Position numbers and translations under genes: made by a program. A DNA stretch of 64,000 bases from Eleginops maclovinus (Eukaryota; Chordata; Actinopteri; Perciformes; Eleginopidae). The notes beneath the pieces are model-generated. The model was not told where the DNA came from. It did not search any database and worked only from the letters and a program-made list of their open reading frames with translations. Location of the stretch: positions 21,500,648-21,564,647 of the forward strand of contig NC_086364.1 of the NCBI RefSeq assembly GCF_036324505.1. The letters are read 5' to 3'. This document shows, one piece after another, positions 24,735 through 52,723 of this stretch. The number at the start of each line of letters is the position of its first letter. The stretch's first letter is position 1.

Positions 24735-24735
<1 letters not shown>

Positions 24736-25334
24736 ACTACCAGACCTATGTCGTTGGAGGAAAGGAACGCCAGAGAGGAACATTGTGGAAAGGCCAGGGA
24801 TGGATGAAAGAGTGTGAATAATTGATTTAAAGTCAGTACCATTGTAAGAGCTGAGTATTGAACATGAAGGGGTATAGCGTTAGACTGTATGTCCGTTAAT
24901 GGCTATACTAGCCTTTGCACGTTAGTTTGTAACTGGTTTTACATTCTCATGACATTTTATTAGATTGTGAGTTAGGCTATACTCTCTATTTGAGCGTAAT
25001 GCACCATCTGCATTTTTAATTTTGCATAACTCTTGCTTTGATTTTACTTGTGTATTCCAGAGAATGACCTTCGTTTGCAAAGCCTGAACTGGTAACCACA
25101 TCAGAAATAGTGCGAATGAATGATTTACAATAAATACAACAGTTTATTCCCACTATGAGACCATTGTTAAAGCCAAGGACACTGGTGAATTGGAGCCAAA
25201 GGATAGAAGACACTAAGGATGGCAATGGAAAAAACACTTAATCGCAAACTCTGTGCTTTCGTTATGCAAAGGGCCTTCAATGAAAACAAGTACTGTAGTG
25301 GGGGATCATGGGAGTTGATGTTTTCACCAACATT

Positions 25335-25915
25335 TCCGTCAACTTTTCCCAGTTTGGATTGCTTTGGTGTCTGTTTTTTTTAACTGGAAGATAACTCATC
25401 TCCTTCTCTCCAAAACAAACAGACCCAGTGATGAAAGTCCCATTCAAAAGGAGGGTTTTCCTGACTCATAGTACGGATTTATGAAAGTGTGTAAATGCAA
25501 GATAACTGGACACACACATTTCAGACTATTTTCTCATTATTCTAACTCCCTTTTCATGTGGCCCTAATCTCTTCTTTTAAAAGTTCACAATTTTTGACTC
25601 CGAATTCTTTTTCCTTTGATTTTTATTTTAAAATGTCGACTTTTTTCCTAAATTTCGATTGTTTATAATGTCCGACAACTTCTCCCACTTTGGATTCCTT
25701 TCGTGTCCGTTTTCCCTCCAAAACAAACAGACCCAGTGATTGAACCAGCAAAAAAAACCACTGAATAAAGAAGATTCCCATTGAATAACGAGGGTATTCC
25801 TGATGGAGAGGATCTTTCTAGAAAGGCCAGGGATGAATGAAAGAGTGACACACAGCTGAGTCATAGTACGGATTTATGAAAGTGTGCAAATGCGAGATTA
25901 CTGGACACACACTGT
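25335..25915 (+). repeat. Diverged tandem duplication, period about 340-380
   Basis: The blocks at 25335-25520 and 25670-25915 share TCCAAAACAAACAGACCCAG, CATAGTACGGATTTATGAAA and TGGACACACAC in the same order. A third partial match, AAAGGCCAGGGATG(G/A)ATGAA, occurs at 24791 and 25824. No coding potential; each copy contains an AP-1-like TGA(C/G)TCATAGT. Confidence 0.65.
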
Positions 25916-25970
25916 TACCCAGCAACCATGCAAAGGGTTTTTAATGGAGGATTTATTCTCACACACATAC

Positions 25971-28600
<2,630 letters not shown>

Positions 28601-28617
28601 TGTACAGGCCTTAACAT

Positions 28618-29500
28618 ATCCATCCATCCATCCATCTTCTCCCGCGTATCCGTCAGGGTAACAGCTCCAGCAGAGAGCCCCAAACTTCTCGTTCCCTGGC
28701 CACATCAACCAGCTCTGACTGGGGGATTGCAAGGCGCTCCCAGGCCAGCGAAGAGATATAATCCCTCCACCTGGTCCTAGGTCTACCCCTCGGTCTCTTC
28801 CCAGCTGGACGTGCCTGGAACACCTCCCTAGGGAGGCGCCCAGGTGGCATCCTCACTAGGTGCCCGAACCACCTCAACTAGCTCCTTTCAACGCGAAGGA
28901 GCAGCGGTTCTACTCCGAGTCCCTCCCGGATGACTGAACTTCTCACCTTATCCCTAAGGGAGATGCCAGCCACCCTGCGGAGAAATCCCATTTCGGCCGC
29001 TTGTATCCGCGATCTCGTTCTTTCGGTCATGACCCATCCTTCATGACCATAGGTGAGGGTAGGAACGAAGATGGCCTGGTAGACAGAGAGCTTTGCCTTC
29101 TGGCTCAGCTCCCTTTTCGTCACAACGGTGCAGTAAAGTGACTGCAGTACCGCTCCCGCTGCTCCGATTCTCCGGCCCATCTCACGCTCCATTGTTCCCT
29201 CACTCGAGAACAAGACCCCGAGATACTTGAACTCCTTCACTTGGGGTAAGGCTTCATTCCCTACCTGGAGAGGACAATCCATCGGTTTCCTGCTGAGAAC
29301 CATGGCCTCAGATTTGGAGGTGCTGATCCTCATCCCAGCCGCTTCACACTCGGCTGCGAACCGATCCAGTGAGTGCTGAAGGTCACAGACCGATGAAGCC
29401 ATTAGGACCACATCATCTGCAAAAAGCAGAGGTGCAATCCTTAGCCCACCAAACTGCAGACCCCCTCCCCCACGACTACGCCTAGAAAGTCTACAGTATA
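28618..29500 (-). pseudogene. 5'-truncated LINE: reverse transcriptase C-terminal part
   Basis: Minus-strand reading gives LLFADDVVLMASS, the reverse-transcriptase catalytic FADD box, then MRISTSKSEAMVL, EFKYLGVLF, PTLTYGHEGWVMTERTRSRI and SLRDKVRSSVIREGLGVEPL, characteristic of abundant fish LINEs. One in-frame TAG at 28880-28878 interrupts the frame; beyond it the reading resumes with RWFGHLVRMPPGRLPREVF and PRGRPRTRWRDY. The copy ends in a (GATG)n tail, seen as CATCCATCCATC near 28620, typical of this family's 3' terminus. Upstream of about 29500 the homology stops, so the copy is 5'-truncated. Non-functional. Clade (I/Nimb-like or Rex-like) not resolved. Confidence 0.9.
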
Positions 29501-32270
29501 AAGGACACGAACCACAAGAATACTCAATATAAAATGTAGATAATTTAGACACAATATATGACAGCAGCAGGAAACATACATGTGGTACATATGTTGTATG
29601 TACTGTATAACACATAACACTTCACCTCTGGGTGCAAAGAACTCTCTGCTCCATATCTTCTCTTTTGTTAACTGGACTAATAACTTCACACTGTGCATTT
29701 TACATTTATGTTTCATTTAATATTTAACACACTTAATGTAAATAACAGCCTGCTTTATTTGGTGTGAAACTGGAAAAGTGTTTTATTTGACAGATTTGTT
29801 TTATCTTCACGGTCATCTGTATATTTTATACTCCCTAATGTCGATTACATTTCTATTTTGAGATGTTTATATTTTAGAATTGGTTATTTATACTGTTTGA
29901 TTTTTTAAATTATGTTCAATGCCTTGTTTTTTATGCTGCTTCAACAAAAAATAGGGATAAATTAAGCACATCTTAACTTAAATATTTGAAGATTGTTTTT
30001 TGGTTTGCTACCAAATTTGTCTTCAATTTTCCAAGTCCAGTCTTCATCATCCTACCGATTTTATTCCAACAATCCACCTTTTCCTCATTCTACATATAGG
30101 ATCAAACTCCTGCTTTACTGTATATATCTGTAGGTGCTTTACGAGGAGACGCTGAAATGGAAAGAGTGTAAGCAGTCCAAACCAAGAAGTGGTTTAACTG
30201 CTTGCTGATTTACAACTTTGTATTTTAATGAGACTGAAAGGTACACGATGCCACGTTATAGAGAAGCTTTTTCATTGAGAAATCATCAGACGAATGCCTT
30301 TTCGAGAAACACCTTGGATGGAAGGAGAGCTGCAGGTTTAATATCTAGATGTCTAGGAAGCATGAGTCAGGAAAAATGACAAACTGCAGACGGAGAATTT
30401 CAAGGTACGAAGATTTTTTTTTAAAACCCAGAGAGGGAAGTAAAGGGGGGAGAGATGGAGAGGGAGATAAGTGCTGTTTCAGAAACCCAGAAGGGCATTT
30501 CTACACTAAGCCGTCTCCCCCCTCCACCCCCGACCCCTCTCCTCACTTCACTCCGTCTGGCTATTTATGGAAGAAGTCCTCAGAGGATTTCTGCAGGCTG
30601 AGTTCATGGCATCATAACTCCAACCTGTCGCTACAGTGGGACAGGAAGCTCCAAACAACCCTGAATTTGGTCAATAAAACCACCAGCGTCAACTCAGAGC
30701 TACTCTGTCACAGTTGGGGTGCTTGTTGTAAGAGATGTGTGTTCATTGTATTGAGTTATATTTAATGAATCTAGTTTGGTGCTGCTAAATAAACCCAAAA
30801 CCAACTGTCAGCTGTGATATCATTGCAAATATATCTCAGGTCTCAGGGAAAAATCTAACTCTTGTCAACTTCATTCAGAATTAGACTTGTAGCACTTACA
30901 TTTATCTCAGTAAACAACTGCCTGATGAGGTTATGGTCTCAAGCGCTTGTTTTCAGTCTTCTTCAATACACTTTATAACTTGTCTCCACTCTCCAATAAG
31001 AGTATAATAGGTGTGTAGGAAAGGTCTCTACCACGATGTAGTTCAGCATTTGTACACAAAAAGACAACCTCCGTCAGCTGTTAATGTTTAAAGCCAGCCA
31101 AAATCAGCAACCTAAATAGTACCAGAGTTCATTTGAATTACTTATGCACCTGGTTTACAAAGCTAACTAGTAGCGCTAGCATTTGGGGATGACTTAGCAT
31201 TTTTTCCCAGCTCCATCTGCTGATAGAAAATGGTAATTTCTGTCTCCAAAACACAAGATGACAACTGCCAAAATGCCCAACTTGCTACGGATGCTATTGG
31301 TTTATCAAGCTAGCTAAGTAGCGCTAGCATTTGGGGATGACTTAGCGTTTCTTCCCAGCTCCATCTTCTCATAGAAAATTGTCATTTCTGGCTCCAAAAA
31401 AACAAGATAGCAACACCTAATGCTCCAAAGCTTCAAATTGGGAGCCCACAAACTACTTCTGTTACAGTTTATGACTTTAAATGCTACTTTCATTTCTTTC
31501 TGTAAAAGTATTTCCATCTGTCAACTCTTTTGTCGTCTACCAAAGTTAGGGTAAATTACAGATGCCACTGGCTTAGCCTAACAAGCTAGCTAGGTAGCGT
31601 TAGCATTTGTTGGTACTTAAAGTGTTTAAATGCCAAACTTGAGGCTTCCAATTGGGAATCCACAAACCAATGAGTGACATTGCACATGACTTAACCTGCT
31701 TTAAATGATTTTGGAAATAGTATTACATCTGCCACCTCAACTGGTTTCTATTTTAGAAGTGCAGAGTGTACATTTTCCACAGACAATCTAGCCTTTTCTT
31801 GTTAGAATTACCTTGAAATGTGATAAATCATCCCTCTGCCTGAGTGGAAATGCATCACGTAACAGGAAACTCTCCAAAGCTTTTAGACCGTTTCACACTT
31901 CTGAATCCTGGCTGTTTCTCAGGCCGGGACAGGCTCATGACATCTCCGGCTGAGAAAGGTGGTAACAGTTAGGTGCTGCTTGTTAACAAACTGGGTAAGA
32001 ACTCATTCAGGCAACTTCAGCCAAAGCTTTAAGTACCTTGTAAAATCGACTCCGTTTATAGCCTTTCCAAAGTCTGGACAGGAATGTTGATATTTTGGTG
32101 TGTTTTTGTTTCCCCACGTCTGGGAAGGGTCTCCAGTATGAATTCCTCCTGAAATAGGCATATCACTAAGATCTATTTTTTACATAACTGTAAGTTGCTC
32201 AAACAGTGACTTAGGAAAACACAACAGAGATTTTGGAGGGAAAAGAATCGTTTCATAGACATTAATTCAT
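29501..32270. other. Non-coding, with a small tandem duplication at 31.15-31.45 kb
   Basis: No supportable gene. TAGCGCTAGCATTTGGGGAT followed by GACTTAGC occurs at 31171 and 31319 (148 bases apart), with a weaker third match at 31595. A 138-codon open frame at 30349-30765 has no recognisable domain. AATAAAACC near 30675 followed by GTCACAGTTGGGGTGCTTG resembles the end of an LTR next to a primer-binding site, but is unproven. Confidence 0.45.
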
Positions 32271-32271
32271 T

Positions 32272-32892
32272 ATGATGGATGGATGGATGGATGATGGATG
32301 GATGGAGAGATGGATGGATGGATGGATGGATGGATGGATGGATGGATGGATGGATGGATGGATGGATGGATGGATGGATGGATGGATGGATGGATGGACA
32401 ATGGATGGACGGATGGATGGATGGATGGACGGTGGATGGATGGATGGATGGATGGACGGACAATGGATGGACGGATGGACGGACGGATGGATGGATGGAT
32501 GGAGGGATGGATGGATGGATGGACGGAGGGGAGGATGAATGGAGGGATGGATGGAGAGATGGATGGATTGATGGATGGATGGACGGAGGGGAGGATGAAT
32601 GGAGGATGGATAGATGGATGGACGGATGGATGGATGGATTGATGGATGGATGGACGGAGGGGAGGATGGATTGATGGATGGATGGAGGGTTATATTATAT
32701 GGATAGGTGGATGGATGTATGGATGGACGGAGGGACGGACGATGGACAGACGGAAGGACGGACGGATGGACGGACGGATGGACGGATGGATGGACAGAGG
32801 GACAGACGATGGACGGATGGATGGACGGATGGATGGACGGACGGATGGACGGACGGATGGACGGATGGACGGATGGATGGACGGACGGACAC
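32272..32892. repeat. (GGAT)n/(GGAC)n tetranucleotide array
   Basis: About 620 bases of GGAT repeats that decay rightwards into GGAC and GGAG variants (32,400-32,890), with nested repeats such as GGACGGAGGGGAGGATG occurring three times near 32,520-32,665. The Trp-Met-Asp-Gly and His-Pro-Ser-Ile reading frames are artefacts. Confidence 0.95.
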
Positions 32893-33381
32893 TGTATTTA
32901 TTTAAGTTGGTAAATAGTTTTGTCACGGCAGCAGTGTGACGTTAATATACAAGAATTACAACATTTCTTAAAGATAGAGTAGAAAAAACATACATTCAGA
33001 AGAGTATCTACACACTATTAAATATACAGAATAAATAAGAATACTCTCTTATGTACCGGTCTAGTAAAGGGACAGATACATATAAACAAATATACATCAG
33101 TTACTCTTAGAAAGATCCGGATGTACTCTGCACATACTTCTCTGTGTCATTGTGCTGAATAAAGTGACGACAGACGGTGTTTCAGTAACACGCAGGTGTG
33201 TTTTGGTGTCTACAGCAGACACGCAGGTGATGATTTCTCCTCCTGTGTGTGAGGGTGAAGTCCGCAGTGTGAGTGTGTGCTGTAGTAGCGAGAGGAGATT
33301 TTCATTGAGTCTCTGTTATGTGACCATGTTTGGTAAAGCTGTTCAGGCTCGGTCTCTAAACCAAACCCCTTGACCGATTGC

Positions 33382-33510
<129 letters not shown>

Positions 33511-33674
33511 CCTCCAGCCCCCTTGTATAAATCTCACTTTTCCACGCTTCGTCTAATCCTCTCATTTCACCCTTTCATCTCTTTCTGAACGTCTCAGTCT
33601 GTGCTTCCCCTTTGCCCTTTGAATATCTCACATAACTCAAAAGAAAATACAAAACCTGGAGGAAATTAACTGAC

Positions 33675-34080
33675 TGCTGCAGATGTCCTAAAACCCAGAA
33701 ATCAGTTAGCATCTTAGCAGTTAGCTTGTCTCAAAGTCAATGGGTTGTTATTAGATTTCAAGTTGAAGAGACTTTCACGTTTGTCCTACGAGGACATTTG
33801 TCAGTAAATACCCCACTGCTGAATGTCTGAAGTTTCTATTTGTCCTAAAACAAGTTGCTAATACGTGGTGTAAATGAGACTACGTTTCATCCTAGCAAAC
33901 ATTAGTCACCCTTAGCTTAGCGTTGGTGACTTGAGGTTAGCTTGTTTATAGCAACGCTTTAGCTATTTGCTTCTGGTAAATGCATTTACGCTTCCACTAT
34001 TATTAAAGTGGTGGTAATATGTGGAAACGGTCCAGCTGAAAAAGTATTGTTTTCAGCAACAATTCAAAATCCAATTGTGG
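33675..34080 (-). mobile_element. Solo copy of the 72-bp-core element
   Basis: The left part (CCTAAAACCCAGAAATCAGT, CAAAGTCAATGGG, GTCAGTAAATACCCCACTG, GTAAATGAGAC) matches the flank preceding array E at 63.3-63.5 kb. It is followed by one diverged core unit at 33898-33960 (CAAACATTAGTCACCCTTAG), then TGCTTCTGGTAAATGCATTTACGC, the far flank. An expansion-free member, showing that expansion is not obligatory. Confidence 0.6.
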
Positions 34081-34499
34081 TTCAGTGTCCAACAAATAAA
34101 CCAGTCTTAATGGTGGACATAGGATGCAGGGGCTACAAGATCAAACACTAAAGTTAGCTTAGCTTGTAAGAAAAGAAGTGAGATAACGAAATTCCGTCCT
34201 CTGGTTCAAACATGTGGATAAAAATAGTTAAAACTAAAATTGTATCATGAAAAACTGTCTTGAAACTGGATACAAAAAACATTTACGATAGCCTCTACAA
34301 GACAACAACGCTAACACATAACAATATGGTATTACACGAAGGTAAATAAAACAGTTAGCTTGATTTGAACAACAGATTTCTCTAGGTTGTAAAATCGGAC
34401 AAACTATTTGGGATGTTTGAAGTACACAACTCAACAAATCTATTTAAATAAATGCAGTCGTTTTAAGACATTCTAAACCTTCAACTATAGAGTGAAAAT

Positions 34500-37400
34500 A
34501 AAAGAGTCAGGCAAACAATTTTCTCTTGGTCTTCAACTTTATTGAAGAGCAACACTTTCAAGTAAGTCTCAGCTTTCAGCACTACAGTTACATGATCATT
34601 AGTAGTGGTCATTGTAGACGACGCTCAGACGAGGCCTGCGTGTAGTGTAGGCTGTTTCACATTAAAATCTCCAGAAAACAAAAGAAAACAAAGAGATTGC
34701 ATTGCATTAAAAGACACAAATAAAAACAGGGGGGGAAACAACACAAGCCACACTGGCAAGTCAATAAAAAAAACAAAAATCAATTTAGCCTCGATTTTTC
34801 CAGTCATTTTCAATCATAATCTTAATTAATAGAATCAAACCTGCCATCAAAACTGCCCGAGTACCATGTGTAAGATTCACCGTTTAAGTACCAGATTCTG
34901 ATGCAGCTCTGTTTTAATGTACCTAAGAAAGAAGAGAAATTAAACACAAAATCCGATGTTTAATAGGTTCAGTTTGATATACACAGGTTTGTATATACCT
35001 TAATAATATATATGCATCTTTAAATATATATTCATTATTTGACATAATGAACGTTGGCCTCCCCGAAAATGAAACAAAGGCAAATGTGGTTGTTCTAACC
35101 TGACACCATTCAGATCCCGGCCTTTTACAATAGCAGCCTTTTTTAATTTTCTAATTTGAAATCCATCAATCCGTTCTGTCCGAACATCCCCAGGGTGCGA
35201 GACACGTATCAGGTGTTGAAATATATTCTGTAGAAAACCCTGAAACATACAAAAACAAAACTCTTTGCAATTCTCGTGAGTGTCGTTTTTACTTTGTGCA
35301 CGAGCAGTTTAAACTCAAAGACGGCAACAAAAAGAAGAAGAAGAAGAAGAAGCGCACCAGCTTCTCTGCTCACCCCCCACAGTGTAGTCTGATTACTATA
35401 GTCTTTTGATATTACAGTTTCTTTCTACAACTATTCACAGCTTCGAGATTAGGAGGCCGGAGAAATGAGATGTTAGCCTTCCCGTTTACTAACCTGTCTT
35501 AAAGTGAAAAAATATAATTTCCATTCTGACCGCCTCGGGACAATGTGAGCGCATCTCTAATGCCACTAAATAACTAAATCACAACATTCATAGAGACATA
35601 CCTCCCTGTACTTCAGGAGGAAAAACACAAAACTCCCCGAGAAAAGGGATCAGCTTTGGATTATAATACTTGGCCGGATTAATCATTGTGCAGGCAAAGG
35701 TTATAAAAATATATACAAAGAGTATACATGTGGAATACAGAGGAGATAATCACTGGGTATTACATTAGAAAGTCATGCTAATCCAAAACCTGGCTGCATC
35801 ACATCCACCGTTTGTGTTTAAAAAAGGCACAAGATACTGTAGCCCCTCCTCTGTGGTGACAGACAGACAGGCAGACAGACAGGAGGTCGCCGAGTGAGCT
35901 GTACAGCGACACAGTGAGAAAACACCGGCAGATATTCTCTATTATCTGATCCAATTAAAGGCTTAAAAGGGGAACTCCATCGATTGGACACACAATCTGT
36001 TTTCGCGTCTTGGGAGCTACAAAATAAAAAGTGGGTGTGATGACACATCTTAGTTAGTACAACTATGTGTGTGATATACAAACAAACATAAATGGGCAGA
36101 GTGAGCTGCTACAACCTGTGTTCATGCGCAATTTAAATTGGCAAAAAAAAAAGACGACGACTGAGAAAGCCTTGAATCGCTAGACTGAACTGTTGCATTA
36201 TGGGTGATGTAGTCACCACGTTCTTCAAGAAATTGAATAAAGTTTTATTTCTTTTTTTGTCAGCCTGCTTGTATTTGCATTTTACTTAAGAAAATCTGAC
36301 TGGAAAACGAGGGAGAATTCGCTGCTACACATGATTTTCCTAACTGAACTGTTGCATTATGGGTAATGTAGGCAAAATGGGAAAATTGAATTTGCACAAA
36401 TGTTGTTTGTTTTTTAAGTGTGTCACAGTGACGTACCTGAAATGCATTGACAAGTTGAGAAATATTTGAATTCCATTGTTTAGAGTTTTTAAATCACACC
36501 CTCTTTCTCCCTATATCAACGAGAAATTCTTGCCGATTTTTTAAGATGTATTTTGGTTAAGATGCACACTACGTTCGGATGGAAACTTGGCGATCTCGTT
36601 CTGCTGCATCGTTTTTGAAGCTATTCATCGTGATTTCCCATTCTGAGTGTTACGCTAAATCGGTGGAGTTCTCTTTTAAGCAAAAAGGACATTTGTACAT
36701 CTCTGGTAGTGTGACCAAAGCCCACTCTGAAACCCCCTCTTGCATCTCTGTCTGTCATCATTTCAGCGATGTAGTCTTAGTGTACAACGAGTACAGTTCA
36801 TGAATTTGTAGAAAAGAAAAGAGAAGAAATGCCACACAGAGAATGTGGATAATGATTAGTGAGTTAGCATACAGTACGCAGAGCTACTGTATGTGTATAT
36901 ACTGTACAGACATGCAGCGAGGAGAAAAGTAAATAACAAATACATGCATTCAGTCTGCTCCGAGAGGCGAAACATTTTGGAAGACAAACCCCTTTTTAAG
37001 CATTGGATTAATGCAGTTTTCATATCTAGATGTTACTCATCTATGACTAGGCGCTAAGGCATCACAGAAATATGTCACCATGCTCTGAAGTGATTTACAG
37101 TTTATACAGGAAAAGAAAAACAACATGCAGATTGCCATAAGTTGGTACATCCAAATTATTTAGAAACGTTTGGAAAGAAATTGTCGTATTGCTAGCATTC
37201 CTACTGCTGACATTCTGCAAGAAAAAGAGCACCATGTCAGTGTGTCTGGAGGGCGTCAGTTATACCGTTAGCACCCTATGATTGTGCCGTGGGAAGAGAG
37301 TGGGGGAAAACAGTCCAATTGTTTTTGGACCTTTCCCTTTCCCTTGTACGATAAGATTCTCAAGAGTCACGGAGAACAAAAAAACGTGATCAGAGGAAGT

Positions 37401-37970
37401 ATAAAAACCTCCAAGGTGGGGGGGGGGGGCGTTTCTTTAGAAAGACACCGTTTTACTGCATTGGCTAGGAAAAGTCGTCCCTCTGAATCAGTGATATCAC
37501 AATAGATAACATTAAAGGCTAAAATCACTCGTTACAGTAGAAAGAACAAAACAAAATAGGTTTCTCTCATGATGACGGGAGGTTTTTGTAAGGCGGGGGG
37601 GGGGGGGGGGGAGAGGTAGAACAAAACCAAAAGCTGAATCGTGGAGTATCCAGTGAGGCAGAGGGTTGCGATGGATGTAAAATGAACTGTATGTGACTTC
37701 AGGGTTTGTGGAACAAAAACCAGAAAAACAGCTCAGTGACGCCGACACGATGAATACTGAAAAGGCAAAAAATCGTCCTGTGAGAAGCCTGTGTCCACTG
37801 GCGACTTTTTCTGAGAGCCAGTGACTTATTTCAAGGAAGGAAATGCACCGACTTAAAGCTCACCCTCCGTTTTTTTGTAACCGTTCCAAGTTGAAAATAT
37901 CCTTTTAGATATTGACGTCACTATTGATATTGAAGGAGAAGCTTGATTGTGTCATTCAGACGGAACAATC
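34500..37970 (-). other. Possible tlcd4 3' UTR or unrecognised transcript
   Basis: No clear gene. Minus-strand AATAAA signals lie near 34545 and 36245, so part could be a long tlcd4 3' UTR. An acceptor-like site at 34925-34923 opens a short frame (34920-34822) with IRIWYLNGESYTWYSGSF, and another acceptor-to-donor segment lies at about 35238-35097, but their frames do not join. Also holds an (AAG)n tract at 35331-35351, a repeated phrase CTGAACTGTTGCATTATGGGT at about 36187 and 36343, and G runs at 37418-37429 and 37595-37611. Confidence 0.3.
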
Positions 37971-38039
37971 ATAACAGAGACAGAAAAGATCATTAGTTGT
38001 ACATGAACGCTGCTGCCAGAGAGTGTTGACCTTTTGTCT

Positions 38040-39125
38040 CTGTGCATGGATCGCCCTCCGTGTGCGGATTGCCCTCCGTATGCGGAGAGGAAAAGCTCTG
38101 TGTCTTCCAGAAATGATCAAAACAAAACCCATGAAGCTCATTTGTTGTACACTGATGTTTTCTCCGCAGAAATGTTGTTCCCGTACACGGATCACCTTCT
38201 GTATGAGAACGCCCTCCGTACTAGATCGCCCTCCGTACTAGGATCGCCCTCCGTAGGTGGCGGAGAAGCTTGTTTTTGATCGAGTCTGTCAGACGGAAAC
38301 TACCGTACCTAAAATCAAAAAGCAAATTTGTCGTACATGTATGTTTTTTCTAAGGTGAGCGTCTATGTCCTTACGCGGATTGCCCTATGTCCGGGGATCA
38401 CCCTTACGTACGAGTATCGCCCTCCGTATGCGGCGAGGGAAAGCTCTGCGTCATTAAGAAATGAACAAAACAAAACCCATGAAGCTCATTTGTCATACAA
38501 TGATGTTTACTCTGCAGAAATGTCGTTCCTGTACACTGATTGCCCTCTGTACGAGAACGCCCTACGTACTAGGATCGCCCTCCGTAGGTGGCGGAGAAGC
38601 ATGTTTTTGATCGAGTCTGTCAGACGGAAACTACCATACCTAAAATCAAAAAGCTCATTTGTTGTACATGAATGTTTTTTCTACGGTGAGCGTTTATCTC
38701 ATACGCGGATCGCCCTATGTTCGAGGATCGCCCATACGTACAAGAATCACTTTACGTACGATATCACGACGGAAACTACCATAACTAAAACAGAAAATCT
38801 CATTTGTTATACATAGATGTTTTCCCAGTTAAACTCCCATCGCTGTACGTGGATCACCCTCCGCATGCAGATTGCCCTCCGTATGTGGAGGAGAAGCTTG
38901 TTTTTGACCGTGTTTTTTAAATCATAACAAAGAAGGAAAAGCTAGTTTGTTGTACATAGGTGTCTTTCTCTATTGTGGGAGTTGAACTCTTATCTCCGTA
39001 CACAAATTGCCCCCCGGACATACCGAGAAGCTTGTTTTTCCGATGGAAACTGCCATGACAAAACACAAAAAAATCTGTATGCGGATCGCCCTCCGTACAC
39101 GGATCTTCCAATGTGTGAAAAAACA
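38040..39125. repeat. Nested satellite: 17-19-bp units inside a ~340-bp higher-order repeat
   Basis: Short units of the type GGATCGCCCTCCGTATGC recur in clusters (38048-38085, 38179-38265, 38377-38430, 38538-38595, 38698-38740, 38850-38885, 39083-39110). The clusters are separated by a longer conserved spacer (AAGCTCTG...AACAAAACAAAACCCATGAA, then GTCAGACGGAAACTACC and AAAATCAAAAAGC). Spacer anchors lie 348 bases apart (38095, 38443) and 331 apart (38281, 38612), with a shortened third copy at 38768. A 162-codon open frame crosses it without any recognisable domain. Lies just downstream of tlcd4. Confidence 0.85.
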
Positions 39126-39844
39126 ATGGATAAAGGTGTCAAAAGTTGTGGAGATACTATCACAGAAACACTGAAAAGACTCTCTGCTCAGTGCAGAAAA
39201 AGATGCTACGTGGACACAGGACCTACAGGTTGTTAGAGAGTGTGTCTTCCATGCATGCATATTCTTATTTGTTTTAATATATATATAATCCGAATTGTTC
39301 AGGGGGAGTTGGGAGGGGCATGGCTGGTGATAGTAGGCAGGTGCCACTTTCTTACAAGGAGGCCACAGCAGGTGATACTGTAGAAGAGGCATTATGGTGT
39401 TTTTCTGTCTCTTTTTATCTATATATCGTGAGGTCTGATGAGTTTTAAGACGAGAGCCCTGTAGATTCACGAACACTGTACACGGGAGCGTCTCCTCGAG
39501 CGTGGACGGAGTAGATGAAGGACGTTTGGGGGGGGGAAATCAGCGAGAGATGGTCGTCCTCTGAAGGCTCTGTCCGACTTTGCGATCCTGCAAACACTTC
39601 CTGTCTTTCGCAGGCACTTCAGAGGCTGAAGGGGGGGGCGGAATATGAGAGAGGAATGGCGGTAAAGGGACGAAAGAAAAGTGACAGACGGAGATAAAAG
39701 TGTGCTTTCTTCCTCGGTCCTAACACGGAGGCTGCAAAGGCTGGTGCTCGAGAGTCTCTTTGTCTCGTGTCGGGACCATCACACGGGTCTGTGAGGATGT
39801 CCTTCCTCACTTCATGTTCGTGTCTACATTTCCTTTCGCTCTCT

Positions 39845-52723
<12,879 letters not shown>

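Noticed and set aside
30134..30167. Tiny exon-like segment (VLYEETLKWKE between AG and GTAAGC)
   Set aside because: Only 34 bases, no neighbouring exons on that strand and no family identified.
30349..30765. 138-codon open frame
   Set aside because: No recognisable domain, low-complexity Ser/Pro and Lys/Arg patches and no splice or promoter support.
32173..32939. Open frames of repeated Trp-Met-Asp-Gly or His-Pro-Ser-Ile
   Set aside because: Produced by the GGAT tetranucleotide array; no start context, splice sites or conservation.
38328..38816. 162-codon open frame
   Set aside because: Lies wholly within the nested satellite; openness follows from the repeat composition.
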